A program made the position numbers and the translations under genes. DNA of 64,000 nt from Spirometra erinaceieuropaei. Taxonomy: Eukaryota > Platyhelminthes > Cestoda > Diphyllobothriidea > Diphyllobothriidae. The notes beneath the pieces are model-generated. The model saw only the letters and a program-made list of their open reading frames with translations. It ran no database searches and had not been told where the DNA came from. The first letter of the stretch is position 1; every line of letters begins with the position of its first letter. The stretch lies in assembly GCA_902702965.1 (NCBI GenBank), contig CACRXP010000031.1:1179411-1243410 (forward strand), in the 5' to 3' direction. This document shows, piece after piece, positions 10,206 through 21,384 of the stretch.

Positions 10206-10870
10206 TCAGATAATGGTAGTGAATTGCCAAGGTGTTGCAGTATTTAAAGAATGAAATTACTAGGCCGCTATATGCCTACCACAATTGGCAGCCCCCAAGT
10301 GCATCACTGTCCGACTGGCCAGGTGTTGCTATGAGCCTACGTGCCGGTCAAGATTATCGGCTCCCAAGCTTATCGCAAACAGCCGAGTTGCCGACTGCCG
10401 GATTTCGTTATCCGTGTGGACTCTTAGGCAATGTGGCTCGCCGACATTGACGCCGGGAACAGGGGTCATCCACATGCTCTCCGTATAGCTAGTTACTTTG
10501 CCTAGGTCAAGTCTGAGCGCCGAATATGGAGAGGGGAGGTCGTTGCGCTTTTTGATTGATTGAGGGTCGGTCCAAGCGGTTGTCGCCTCTAGCAAAAATT
10601 TCTGCTTCGGCAGACTTGCATGTGTGCTTGGGTCCCGTCAATTGAGCCGCGAATTGGGAGCCGACATCGTTCCTCGTCACTGTTGTTGCGTGCTAGGCCG
10701 TCCGCGTCCGGAGTAGTCTTCCAGTTTCTTCGACATAGTTGCTTTGGCCACAACTGCACCAGACACGGTAAAAGACTCCAGATGTTTCTTGCCGTGACAG
10801 TGGGTATTTAGGCCTCATGATCTGGCTGCTTATGGTTGTCTCTGGTCTGTGTGCAAATTCAATTCCAAGG
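10205..10870. other. No gene recognised
   Basis: Between two PLE remnants. Stop-rich, with no family motif that I can recognise on either strand. Confidence 0.4.
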
Positions 10871-11770
10871 GATGTAAAAGGCGACTGACGGCTTCCAAGT
10901 CAATCTTCACATACGGGAGAGCCCGCCAAAATTTGGAGCCGGTTGGATTTGGTCTTTTATCTCGATTGCGCATGCACTTGTTGGCGAAGTTGAGCGAGTA
11001 GCCATTGTCTCTACGCGCCGTTGAATGTCTTTTAATTCAGCATTCTTGTCTTCCGGTTCACTGCAGTGTGTCTCCACACGCTGGTATTGTGCCCTTACAC
11101 AACTAGGCTTGTGGCTGATTGAGTGGTTGCTGTTGTAGCTCCATACTTGCGTCGTGCTTGTCGCCTTCCTGAATACTTTGATTTTTATGCTCCCACAGTC
11201 TATGCGGCAGACGAGGACATTAAGAACTGCCAGTTGGCTATTTTCCTCCTCGTCGATCGTAAATTGTGTGTCCGGGAAGACGGCGTTGAGGTTTTCTTGG
11301 AATTCCAGCAGCTGATCCCGTTCGATGACGACAAAAGCATCATCCACATACGGAGCCCAGAATGTGGGTCTGTGGTGTCCGAAGACCAGCGACTCTAACC
11401 GTTGTAGGACCGCCTCGGCTATGAGCTCCAAAATCGGTGAATCCATTGGCATGCTTTTCACGTCCTCGTAGATTGTTACATAAAGTGTGAAGCGCGCTTT
11501 TAGGCAGAATTTCAGGAGGTAGGGAATTCGGTCTTGATTAAGGCGATTCTTCATTCCATCATACTAGTCTTGTAGAAGTAATTCGATGGTCTAAACTGCC
11601 ATGTCTTACGGAATAGAAGTAAAAAGGTATGGGACATCAAAGGATACCATGACGTCGCATAACAGGAGATCTATCCCCTTAAGTTTCTCAAATAATTCTG
11701 TCGACGAACTGACTGTACTGTCTGAATTTTCGGTCAGAAATTTGAGACGTCGAAACCCAAACTAGCCTCT
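10870..11770 (-). mobile_element. Penelope-like element remnant P4
   Basis: On the minus strand a decayed RT runs from about 11770. Motif A is visible across stops as VMVSFDVPYLFTSIP (about 11655-11600). The open frame 11554-10907 follows, and the linker SKFWRALPYV is near 10920. This is a different subfamily from P3 and the same one as P1 and P7: all share the HCSEPE block and the FWRAxxYV or WHSLPYI linker. No GIY-YIG domain or hammerhead is left here. Confidence 0.8.
10907..11554 (-). pseudogene. PLE reverse transcriptase fragment
   Basis: A 215-codon open frame with DSPILELIAEAVLQRLESL (motif B region), motif C as APYVDDAFVVI, FPDTQFTIDEEEN, FRKATSTTQVWSYNSNH, SHKPSCVRAQYQRVETHCS and PAPNFGGL. 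These blocks occur in the same order as in PLE RT. The residue before SPI is D where family members usually have G. In-frame stops upstream separate it from motif A. It is a fragment of a dead element. Confidence 0.85.
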
Positions 11771-12262
11771 TCCCTTCTATGGAATTAATAATGCTAGATG
11801 ATCAAAGAACGTGAGCTCGAACCTCAGAGTTGACTGGAAGGGCCATCTTAATCTGCCTTCACTTTTGCCGTTACTCCCTCCTGCCTATTCGGCATGTGAT
11901 TGCTGACAAGTGCTCTCGATTGCTACATAAGGCCCAACTGGACGATTAATTTCCGTAACCTGATCGGCAAACGCCATTCCTAGGTAGGTGACTTGGCTTT
12001 GTTCTTAAAGGCTGAAAGCCCCATCAACTGCCCGTCGAGATTCCAGCGTAAATTAAACATCTTGATGGCTGAATTCTGCTTCACAGAAAGCTATTTCTGA
12101 ATGTGCGTATTTCAGTCTCCCAGAATACACTTTGTATATGCTCAAAGTATGCAGCTCAGAAGTTGTTTGAAATATATGTTTTTATGCAATTACTCTGATG
12201 TTACACTTGATAAGTCAAGTTGACAAACACGTTTACGAAAATTTATCATCGGGCCCATAAGA
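11770..12262. other. No gene recognised
   Basis: Stop-rich sequence between PLE P4 and the assembly gap. Nothing identified. Confidence 0.4.
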
Positions 12263-12439
12263 NNNNNNNNNNNNNNNNNNNNNNNNNNNNNNNNNNNNNN
12301 NNNNNNNNNNNNNNNNNNNNNNNNNNNNNNNNNNNNNNNNNNNNNNNNNNNNNNNNNNNNNNNNNNNNNNNNNNNNNNNNNNNNNNNNNNNNNNNNNNNN
12401 NNNNNNNNNNNNNNNNNNNNNNNNNNNNNNNNNNNNNNN
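12263..12439. other. Assembly gap (177 N)
   Basis: A run of N. Apparent frames across it are artefacts of translating N. Confidence 0.99.
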
Positions 12440-12494
12440 GGTGTTTTCCCTGATATGATTCCTCTGGGAAACTCTAGGATACTTTGGAGGTAAG

Positions 12495-12535
12495 GTGATT
12501 CCACACTAGCAGCACAGGTACTCGCCAAAAGTCCA
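12495..12535. repeat. Fragment related to the 12.85-kb fold-back element
   Basis: GTGATTCCACACTAGCAGCA followed by CAGGTAC matches 13040-13070 inside the nearby fold-back element and 41390-41415. Too short to orient. Confidence 0.45.
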
Positions 12536-12639
12536 CAGACGCGTGTTTCGCTGATATTCTGCCACTGAATGACACAGCTGCGAAGGGTTCGGCTCGTTGG
12601 TGGGTCCCCCAGAATTCCCTGTCCGCTTTCTGGTAGATA

Positions 12640-12835
12640 CTCCAATTTAGGTTGGGTGAGTAAACTTGACCCAAATGTGATTTACCCCCTGTAGTCCGGT
12701 TGGGCCTCATAGCTCAAGTGGCTAGAGCGTTGGTTGTACTAAAGCCTCTCCTTGCTGTCATGGGTTCGAATCCCATCGAGGCACCGAGTTTTTCACAGTT
12801 TGATCGAAATTGAAATATTGGAAATCTGTCAAAAA
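12640..12835 (+). repeat. tRNA-derived SINE, plus strand
   Basis: The body end (TAGGTTGGGTGAG, then GACCCAAATGTGATT) leads to a tRNA-like head at 12702-12785 with A box TAGCTCAAGTGG and B box GGTTCGAATCC, followed by GAGTTTTTCACAG. The tail runs to about 12847, where a fold-back element begins, so that element may have inserted into it. Confidence 0.85.
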
Positions 12836-12851
12836 CACCTCTGAATTAAGC

Positions 12852-13205
12852 AATTGTAGTTTTTTTAATGTCCTTAGAAATTAACTGCGAACTTGGAGTG
12901 GATCAGTATATTTAAGGTCTGTAGGATCATACCTAAGTTTTTATGTATGAATACTGGGGCCGAAGTCCATCAGCCACAGCGGGTGACTGCATAATATTCA
13001 TTAAGTGCTGATAGGCAGCTAGTAGCATACTTCAGTGTAGGTGATTCCATACTAACAGCACACGTACGCGGTTATCCGCCTGGGCTGATGGACTTCGGCC
13101 CAAATATTTCTACATAAAAACTTAGGTCTGAGCCTATAGACCTTCAATATACCGATCTACTCCAAGTTTGCAATTAATTTCTGTGGAAGTTATAAAGCTA
13201 CAATT
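12852..13205. mobile_element. Fold-back (inverted-repeat) DNA element
   Basis: Two arms of about 120 bases are reverse complements. The left arm begins AATTGTAG and includes AACTTGGAGTGGATC, CCTAAGTTTTTATGTA and GGGCCGAAGTCCATCAGCC. The right arm (about 13070-13205) mirrors each of these. The centre is about 100 bases. There is no coding capacity, so it is a non-autonomous element. A single-arm relative lies at 41.28-41.43 kb and a short piece at 48.52 kb. Confidence 0.8.
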
Positions 13206-13590
13206 CCAGGATCGCAGCTGGATGGGGCTCAACTGCGATCATCACTGCGGGGCCCCCTGTCAGGACAGATGAAATAAAATTTGCAATCGTTACTTTTTAA
13301 GACGAGTACGTCGCGCACTAGTTCAATGTCAACGCGCAATTTAACCATAGCCAACTGCCGGATCGACAGTCGTTAAATTTAAAAGATAAGCAGAAGAGTG
13401 TTGTGAGTTTTTATTCTCCAGAGCCCAATTCTAAAAAATGTGCTGTTCTCCAACTAGGAAAACAACGAGGATATTCGTAATATAATACACTGCAGCATTT
13501 GTCCTGCGTTCCGCGAAGGCAGTTGACAAGGAAAGCCTGTCAGCGTGCTGGAACGAAAACTACTTTATGCAAAGGCTATGCAAACTTCAT
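13206..13590. other. No gene recognised
   Basis: Unassigned sequence. A short CTGTCAGGACAGA string with flanking G+C recurs near 26.05 kb. No frame or RNA is supported. Confidence 0.35.
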
Positions 13591-13830
13591 ATGTCTCTAA
13601 AACGAGCCACGCGGTACATGCGCCGGATCAGCACAAGACTAGATCGGGGTTCAGCCGGTGCTATTGGGCTGAAGTGGTCCGTCCAAGTACAGGTTCATGT
13701 CGCGCCATTTGGGATCCGAACCGTTCCCCCTTTTATCTTGATGCACAAAATCCTGGTCAGTGCACATTGTGGACCAGGTGATGTGATGGTAAGCCGGCGC
13801 CTCCGAAGCCTCGGTAACTGGTCGAATGTT
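13590..13830 (+). repeat. Dispersed repeat R-A fragment
   Basis: Contains CTAAAACGAGCCACGCGGTA, matching CTAAAACGGGCCACACGTTA at 45.38 kb. It continues with ATCCTGGTCA and GTGGACCAGG strings that also occur at 57.89-57.92 kb. It is one segment of a dispersed SINE-like family seen most fully at 40.0-40.95 and 57.6-58.17 kb. Confidence 0.5.
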
Positions 13831-14064
13831 GAGTGTGCCAACTATTGTCTTCGAAATGAAGGAGGAAATACTAACTGCATGCTGTAATGGGAGAAGCTTT
13901 ACTACACGGGGAACGCAGAGTTCCACCGTGAGAGAGTTGACGGAATACAACACGAACTTTAACTGCCTCTCCGATTAACGATAGCCAGCCATGACTCACG
14001 TTGCATTAGAGTGTCAGGCGCTTGGAATTGCATGCCACTGACCACCCTGGTCGACGCGGGGTTG

Positions 14065-14675
14065 TCCCTGCCAGCACATTGCCCCTTCATAGGCGGGGCT
14101 GGAAGGGGCTGGGTGGGGCCAGAGCCCCGCCTGCCAGCACATGGCTCCTTCATAAGCGGGGCTGGAGGGGGCTGGGCGGGGCCAGAGCCCCCTCTGGATT
14201 GAAGCCTTTTGAAGCGTATTTGCATCGAAAGATATGTTCCAAAAGCACCACTTATTGTACCTTCTTTGGAATTTAAAGGAGCTAATTTATCAAAATTGTC
14301 TTATAAACCATGGAGAAAGCATCCGTTTACGCCCACTGAGTGTAGCTGCGGATGAGCACAATATATTGAGGTTTTGTTTAAGTCCCTCATTGCTTAAACT
14401 CTTATTTGTCCACCGGTTTACAATCTGTGTGTGTTATTAATTCGTATATTTGACAATGGGGACGATATTTTAAAGTGGTGCCAAAAGTGGGCTGGGATGT
14501 GGCGTCCCCTGCGCATTTTTTTCGCTGGCGGGGCTAGGCGGAGCTATCGCCTTGCATGCCCCGCCACAGCCCCCTCCACAGCCCCGCCTAGCCCCCTCAT
14601 AGCCCCCTCTAGCCCCGCCATTATTGAGGGGGCCAGGCGGGGCTAGGCGGGGCTGGTGCTGGCAGGGGTATTTGC
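14065..14675. mobile_element. G+C-rich fold-back element with internal repeats
   Basis: The left end has two direct repeats of about 63 bases (from 14070 and 14133), each with CCAGCACA, GCGGGGCTGG and GGGGCCAGAGCCCC. The right end (14525-14675) is rich in AGCCCCGCC and GGCGGGGCTAG and finishes with GGTGCTGGCAGGGG, the reverse complement of the CCCTGCCAGCAC start. The A+T-rich centre (14200-14510) has no gene. This looks like a non-autonomous DNA element with long G+C-rich inverted ends. I found no clear target duplication. Confidence 0.6.
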
Positions 14676-14689
14676 TCTGCGCGACCAGA

Positions 14690-15640
14690 CCGCAGTTTAA
14701 CTTATGCGCGGCGCATTCGTATCGCAGAGGATTACACTTATGCGTCTTCGGTATGCTGTTCCAAACGCCACAATTGCTGTGGCGCTGGTCTGCTCGTTAG
14801 ATGCTGATGGTACACAAGTGTGGGACCTTTCGAAACTGATTTCAGACAGGAGCCAAATCTGTACCACTGTCTGACCTTGTACTTGCAAGAACGTGATGCG
14901 TCAGCGATACGAGTCCTTGATCAGCATGCACCGCAAAATCATTGTGCGACCTGCCGCACCAAACCGCCTGATGATCAGGAAGACCTATTTCGGCTTTCCC
15001 AGGAGAAATCTGGTTACCTAGTATTCCACGATGATGACACAAAAACCGCACCGTCTGCGAAATCATCAGAGCGCTCTGGGCTAGTTTCGCGCTGGATTGT
15101 CACGTGGTTCACGGCGTCGACATCGGTTTGCCTTTGGACGACTCAGCCGTCACCTCTGGGATAACTCGCATATTTTATTCTCGTTACATTTGCTCCTGAG
15201 CTGGGTGGGAATCAAAGCCAGTTTCTTCTGTGCCTACAGGTACTGTTCCGCTCTTATGTTGCTACAAACAGTTACATCTTGCTAACTGACTGCTTGACCT
15301 TGTCCTTTATGCCGGCCTTTCAAGTTTCTTGTGCATCTGTCTTGGCCAATATATGTGTTGGAAGAAGGTGAAACGAGTACCGACAGTGTAAAACATGACT
15401 CTTTCATTGGACATCTATGCCTCGTGTCCGTACACTCAGTTGTAATCACTCGAGCTTGAATGAGCCCACACTGACCCAATTAGTGCTTCAGGGAAATCTT
15501 GGCTCATTCGTCACTCCTATACTCAGCCTATTTCTGACCTTCGATCTTTGAAACTGGTGTGTTAAATGATTCAGTCTCGTTCGGAAATCTCTGACGAACT
15601 ATGATTTGTGCCGGTTGCGGCAGTTTGGATGAATTCAGTG
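14690..15640. other. No gene recognised
   Basis: A plus-strand open frame of 114 codons at 14820-15164 has no motif I recognise and is probably chance. No RNA gene or repeat was seen. Confidence 0.35.
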
Positions 15641-15880
15641 ACTTGTAGGGGTTTTCTGTGTGCCACACATCTGCGCTCTCTCCCGCCTACGGTCTTCTCG
15701 GCTCTGTCTTGACGCCGGGTTTGGGTGGGGGCGGGGGAGTGCTGTAGATACAGCGCAAGTCCACTATCCCTATAACCTAACTCATGCGTAAGCCACCACC
15801 CCTACTCTCCCCTGCTGCGGAGCACAAGATAGACGTCGTCGGTCACGACGGCCAAACTGTCATGAAAAACACATGTAAGA
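15640..15880 (+). repeat. Dispersed repeat R-A, partial
   Basis: Shares, in order with 57.9-58.17 kb, CTCTGTCTTGACGCCGG, a G-rich run, AGATACAGCGCAAGTC, CGTAAGCCACC and GACGGCCAAACTGTCAT. No coding capacity. The family is SINE-like in size but I see no clear polymerase III boxes. Confidence 0.65.
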
Positions 15881-16340
15881 CCCCCCGAAGTTCCTGAAAG
15901 AATGACCCTTCTCGACTAGTCTGGAGTCAGATAGGACAGGAGACCAGGTCGCCTAAGGTCCTGGTTACATCAAGCATACTATTTCGCGGGTCATCGGCGG
16001 TGGTGGCAGAGGAGAACTGACGAAAGCAGCGGCAGATTGCGAAAAACAGCTCTAGACATCGGACCATTATCCGCTGGACGCAACTCACGCACGCAAGTCG
16101 CATCTGGCAAGGGGAGGGGTGAACAGTTAGAGCACCCATTTGCGTGACTAATTCCATCCTGACCACAAATCTACCAGAAAACGAAACCATACACCTCTCC
16201 AGCCACTTATTAAGAGCCCCTAGTGTGGCTGACACGACAGAATGAACATGCATAGAAGCAAGCAGACCGACACACTAATTCCGAATTACCCCTACAGTAG
16301 ACTGAAATCACTTTCGAGAACTCGCTGACCGCGGCGTTGG
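15880..16340. other. No gene recognised
   Basis: Stops in all frames at short spacing. No motif or repeat identified. Confidence 0.35.
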
Positions 16341-16510
16341 AGTGTGCGACAACAGGGCAGACTGTCTATAATAGCAGTCTGCCTATATCTTGGGCCGCTG
16401 TGCGGCTGCTGGTTGGGCTCGAGAGGGGGCCCGTAAGGCACAACGGACGAGTGAGTTCCGTAAAAACGATCGGTGAGCGCCCTTCTACCTGTTCTTAGAG
16501 AATCAACTGA
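16340..16510 (-). repeat. Dispersed repeat R-B, minus strand
   Basis: The reverse complement carries CTCACCGATCGTTTTTACGG, GCCCAACCAGCAGCCGCAC and a nearby TATAGGCAGA. It matches the plus-strand copies at 30.6-30.8 kb and 40.3-40.5 kb. Non-coding. Confidence 0.6.
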
Positions 16511-17049
16511 CCCATCGATATGCAGACCTACGGCGCAAATGTGACTGCAGTCTATCACTACAAAGTTTCAATAGCGGTTAAGTATGTACTCGTTTACAGA
16601 TCGCTGTCTGAACCGGTCATTAAGAGGGAGTCATTAAGAAGCACATAAATTGATGACGTTTGATTGCTGGTGTTGAAGTCACGCAATTATTTGTGCTGAA
16701 ACCACAAAAGAAGTTGAAGAATAAATAGTCTTATACCAGAGAGGGCAAATTATCTAATTGTGCGAGGCAACAGTCTTCTGCTATGTTCCCCATGACGCCA
16801 CATCTCCTATCTTGAGATAATTCTGTGGAGCTTCGGTGATTTTGCACACGAGAGCAATCGCCGACTGTCTAAAGAATGCACCGTGATAAATTATTTCTGC
16901 GATTATTCCCATGCAAACACCGGAGACATCAGGTTCGATGAGTGCACCTTTTGAATTATTCCTCATCAGTCTTGTACTACAATGCAAGATTCGGTAGAGA
17001 AGAAAAACCGAAAACAGCCGATGAATAGCAGTGATGGGGGAGAGCGTTT

Positions 17050-17380
17050 AGGCATGTCAGAACCAGGGGTAATTACAGTTTAGGGTCAGATATGGTTATA
17101 CAGCCGCACCTGAGGTAAACAAACCCCCAACCACCTGTAATACGGAATCGGTTTTTACAGGTGGGGCCGGGGAACGCACGGACGACGAGGTAAAGTAGTT
17201 TCATGCAAAAGGAAAGCTATTTAGGAATGCGCGATTGTACTCTGAATGGTTGAGAAATAGGTGCCCTAACCTCTAGCCCCAACTCCTAACCCTAACCCCA
17301 AAATCCAACCCCTAACCTAAGTCTCTAACCCCTAACAGTATTGTGTCTATCAGGTGCGGCCGCACAATCATATCTCATCC
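17050..17380. mobile_element. Short element with telomere-like interior, inverted ends
   Basis: The left part is the reverse complement of the left interior of the element at 41.6 kb (CCGTATTACAGGTGG, then GGGTTTGTTTAC). The interior 17265-17340 is a run of CCCTAACC-like units. The left string AGATATGGTTATACAGCCGC (with CACCTGA) is mirrored on the right by TCAGGTGCGGC and ATCATATCT. I could not find the terminal GGTTAGATCGCAG ends seen in its relatives, so its borders are uncertain. Confidence 0.5.
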
Positions 17381-17950
17381 AGCTTAGTTCTGTTAGGGAC
17401 ACTGCAAAGGGAATAGAGAGGGGAATCTGGCATAAAGTAATGCCACTGTTTTGTTGCTGGAAGGCCCCATGGCAGGATGCGGGTACGAACATGCGGGGCT
17501 TAACGTGATCCAGGGAAGCTCGAGAGCTTGAACGAAAACCTTCTGTGAGCACAATATTTGGTTGATTAGCCGTATGGCTGCCGTCTCGAGAATCTGCCGG
17601 CACTTTATCAAAATGGGTGGTTGAGGCCTACTCGGTGGCCGCCGACAACCAAGTGAGACACGATTACCCTAGTGGTAGACCTTTCCCTGCCTCGATTTGC
17701 TCAGGCAGGATGGTGTTCTCGCACACAGGTGCCTTGCCGCTCAAGCAGTATAACCTGCACATAGAAGTACCTCGGGAGAACACAGGCGGTTTATCCTGTC
17801 GGTCAGGTATAGGAAGGGAAGTGTTTTATAAACTTTGGGTGTGAAAACGTATTTCGGGGAAACGCAGCCGGTTTATCTCGTCGGTCAGGGATGGCTTCTA
17901 GGATTTGGGCACAATGCTGAGCACGGCTTTGCCAAACAGAAGATGAATTC

Positions 17951-18945
17951 TACAGTAGGTGAGCAAACTCATGAAATGTCAACCGAAATTTTGAAATGCA
18001 TTTTCGTTTCCAAAAGATTAATCAAGTAAAGCTGTAAAACGAATCATTGTGTAGCATAATTCTATAATTATTCAGTTACCTCTGGATGCCGACTTTCGAA
18101 GGAACTTCTTTCCGACTGCATGCACAAACTATACTCTGTAAAGATGATGACTTAACTACCCTCCATTTTTCTCATTTATTTTCGATGCCCTTGAAAATTC
18201 AATTATATTTCATGGAAAAAATGCATAAAAGTATTAAGTCTTGTGCTCACTCGGTAGAAACCTACCCCCATTTCCAGTTTTATATTCGAAGGAAGAGTAT
18301 AATTCGGATTTCAAAAACTCTTCCAATCCCCGAGTAATTCTGAACTCGCTCTACCGTTACGCATGCATTCAGGGTTTCAAAACTACAAGCCGTATATTTT
18401 CCTCGTACGAAAACCATACATTCCTCTACGGCATTAAGAGGAGACCATATGGGGCTCATAAAATTTGGCAGTAGATTTACGCCACATTGCAAACTTTACA
18501 AGCCACATAGGTAAATACACAGACATGACGTTTTATGAACGACCATTTCACGGTATAAAAAGATCTCACAATTGGAGACTTTTTAAAACCTAACTATACC
18601 CTCCGTTCGAGTATAGATTTGGAAGAAGCCGTCATTTTCTACCGAATGAGCAAAATAATGAATATTTTTATGCATTTGTTCCATGAAATATAATAGAGTT
18701 TTTAAGGGCATCGAAAATCTATGAGAAAAAATCATGCTACTTAAGTATTCATCTTTACAGAGTATAGTTTTTGCATGCAGTCGTAAAGAAGTTCCTTTAA
18801 AAGTCGGCATCAAGGGTAACAGAATTATTTTAGAATTATGCTGCAAGATACTTAGATTTACAACCTTACTTAATTAATCTTTTCAAAATGAAAACGCATT
18901 TCGGAATTTCGGTCGACATTTCATGAGTTAGCCCACCTTCTGTAG
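17951..18945. mobile_element. Fold-back Tc1/mariner-like element, copy A
   Basis: About 1 kb with arms of some 370 bases that are near-perfect reverse complements (17951-18340 and 18560-18945). Each arm runs TACAG, GTAGGTG or GAAGGTG, CTCATGAAATGTC, CCGAAATT, then TGATGCCGACTTT and CATGGAA. The central 200 bases are shared with copies B and C. Ends of the form TA then CAG suggest a TA-duplicating Tc1/mariner-type element. There is no transposase, so it would have moved in trans. Apparent frames inside are chance. Confidence 0.7.
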
Positions 18946-21110
18946 CCTGGGGAGCACCGTCTTTCCCTACCATCAGGGCGAACAGCCTAAAAAAAATCGA
19001 CATATGTTAGCGGCTGAGTACGGGCGCACAGTAGCAGAGTTCAGGCGCATTTCAGAATCTCGCTGGCCGGGTCCCGTCGAAACTACTCCTGTTCAGCTCT
19101 CGGCACATCCGTCTTTGCTGAATGTTCTTCCGCATACCTCGTGATAAACCTAGCGGGAAAACTATTTCCTCTCCGAATGTTTCACGCAGAAGCCAGTTCG
19201 GTCTCCAGTGTGCCTGTATCGCATGATCTTTTGGCTGGATTGGTTTGGCAGTGGACTGAGCTTCTTTCCTGACCCAGACGAACAAAACTGTTTATTGGCC
19301 TGTCCACTTTTTCTTGCGACATGCACTTCAACAAATTGTTCTATGGGACTTTGTTGTAAGTAGAACGTACAGAAAGGAGGGACACTATCCCCTCTCTCCT
19401 TCCTAAGCGAATGTTAGCACTGAATGAACTTGATGCGCTTTGTCCATAGGCGTGTCCTGATCAAGCTTTTCTTCTGCTACTACAAAACATATCAAGCAGA
19501 GGAATCAAGGCAGCATTTGGGCGTAGACGCAATCATCCCTCTCTTCCTGGTTTTGCAGCTAGTTTGTCAATTATTTATATGAAACAGCGCTTGCCCATTT
19601 TGGCGAAGGAAACGAAGAATGTGCCTGGAAATATTGCCGGTAAAAATTTCAACAATTAGACATGTTTATCTCTATTTTGCCGTAAGTTCTTAGTTGTCTG
19701 GATGTAGCAAAAATCGTGGGGACACACAAGGGAGGCCGACAGTAAGTCGGAAAACGGAGCGCCCAGATGTTGTTTACATCAACTCCAACATATCAGTCCG
19801 AGCGTTATCACAATGAAAGAAACCACTGAGGCATGAAATTCCATTTTCGAGTCGATGGTTCCGCGTAACAAAGCCTCATTCCTCCGTCCCCCCACCCCAC
19901 CTGAGGTCTATATCAACCATTCCCTGAGCGACTGAAGCGAAGCCCAACAGATGTCATGCGTCCACTAAAACTTGATTTGTTCCGCGTAGAGGAAACAGGA
20001 GTAAGGACATTCGTCATCTGTTACCTCCCCTCCCCCCCTCCGCATTTATGTCGTCAGTACCATCGCGATAATCCAGCTCCCCCCCCCACTCACACTCAAT
20101 CATCCCCCTCCTCGTCCGAGCCCTGTGCACTTACCTCAGCCTTCTTTCGCCGTCATTCCTATCATGGCAAGACAGCGAAAGGCGGAAGATAATCAGTTAC
20201 AAGGGACGGAAGAGACGACTGTGGTGTGTCTGGACAAGCTAAACAGGGGCGGGAGGATTCTAATTTGTAGGTCAGAGGAAAGGGGGAGGTCGCCAGTGGC
20301 TTGTATTCGTGTTTGGTCACTGTCATACAACATAGTATGGTGAGGCAGAGGATTCCAAGTTTCAACTTGGGCCACGGCGGCTGAGTGGCCTGCACAAACG
20401 CCCTCCAGGATCATAAAGCCGGGCCGACCGAAAGTATAGGCACCGCCCCTGCCGCTGCGTTGAGGTATGTGTGTCGACCTGGGCTTCTTGAATATTGACA
20501 TGGATATCGTTGCAGAACTTTATTTTACCCTATTCATTTTGCTTTAACCACGCTGTTTTCCAAAGCCAACTAATGCATGCTTTCCTGGGAGTAAAGTAAA
20601 GGAAGATAGGCGCACAAAAACACTTTGCGCGGGCGGCTTCTACTGCTTCGAACGACGAGAATGCTGGAAACACACTTCTTCACAGGGTAGAGCAGAGGGA
20701 GAAAACGGTGCCAAGGCAGAATGAAATGTGGTGAAGTGATAACTGATCAGAAATGAGCCGATACCGTGTTGTCGGCGAATGCCGCAATCGTTCACAACTG
20801 TTTTCTCTGTTCGCAATAAAATATCCTGCACATGTTGATTTGCACCTCAACGACTGATGGTAAGACCTAAAGTTTACGAAACGGTGGTTTATTTTATTTA
20901 TTGGAGCTGTGTGTACACCACGACACTGTAGGATGCCCTTGACGGAAGGGCAGACCACTGGAAGGAGGGGGAGGAGGGAGGAAACCTTCTCGATGGCTTA
21001 CTGAAGTGTTGTAGGAAGACGCCTGTGGTGGAGTTGTTAAAGGCGATTGGTTAAAAGTATGTGGGGATAGATTCGACTTCGCAACATGTCTTTTCTATTA
21101 TGAGTTTCAT
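18946..21110. other. No gene recognised
   Basis: About 2.2 kb with no recognisable coding motif. Pyrimidine-rich runs (C tracts) lie at about 19.88 and 20.03-20.11 kb. Open frames up to about 100 codons are overlapping and carry no family signature. Confidence 0.35.
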
Positions 21111-21260
21111 GCGGGCGTGGTGGTGCGGCTAGGTGCGGGTCCGGCAGTGCCAGACACCTGCGTCCTCTCACGCCACCGGTCTTCCTGACTACTGCCTTGA
21201 CACCCGACGCGGGCGGGCGAGGAAAGCAGTGCGCTCCGTGTGCTTTATATTCAGCGTAAT
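21110..21260 (+). repeat. Dispersed repeat R-A, partial
   Basis: GGTCTTCCTGACTACTGCCTTGACACCCG and the surrounding G+C-rich DNA line up with 57.92-58.07 kb (CGGTCTTCTTGACTCTG and so on). Short and diverged. Confidence 0.5.
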
Positions 21261-21384
21261 TTTTATCAAGACAACCAAGTCAGAGATGCTGGTGAATGAC
21301 TGCAAAGACACCAAGATGAACGTGTCAAGTCGGAGGAGAATAAGGACCTATTTTTTTGAAATCGCAGGATACTATACCCCAGCC

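Noticed and set aside
12190..12645. Open frames crossing the first N gap
   Set aside because: Artefact of translating N.
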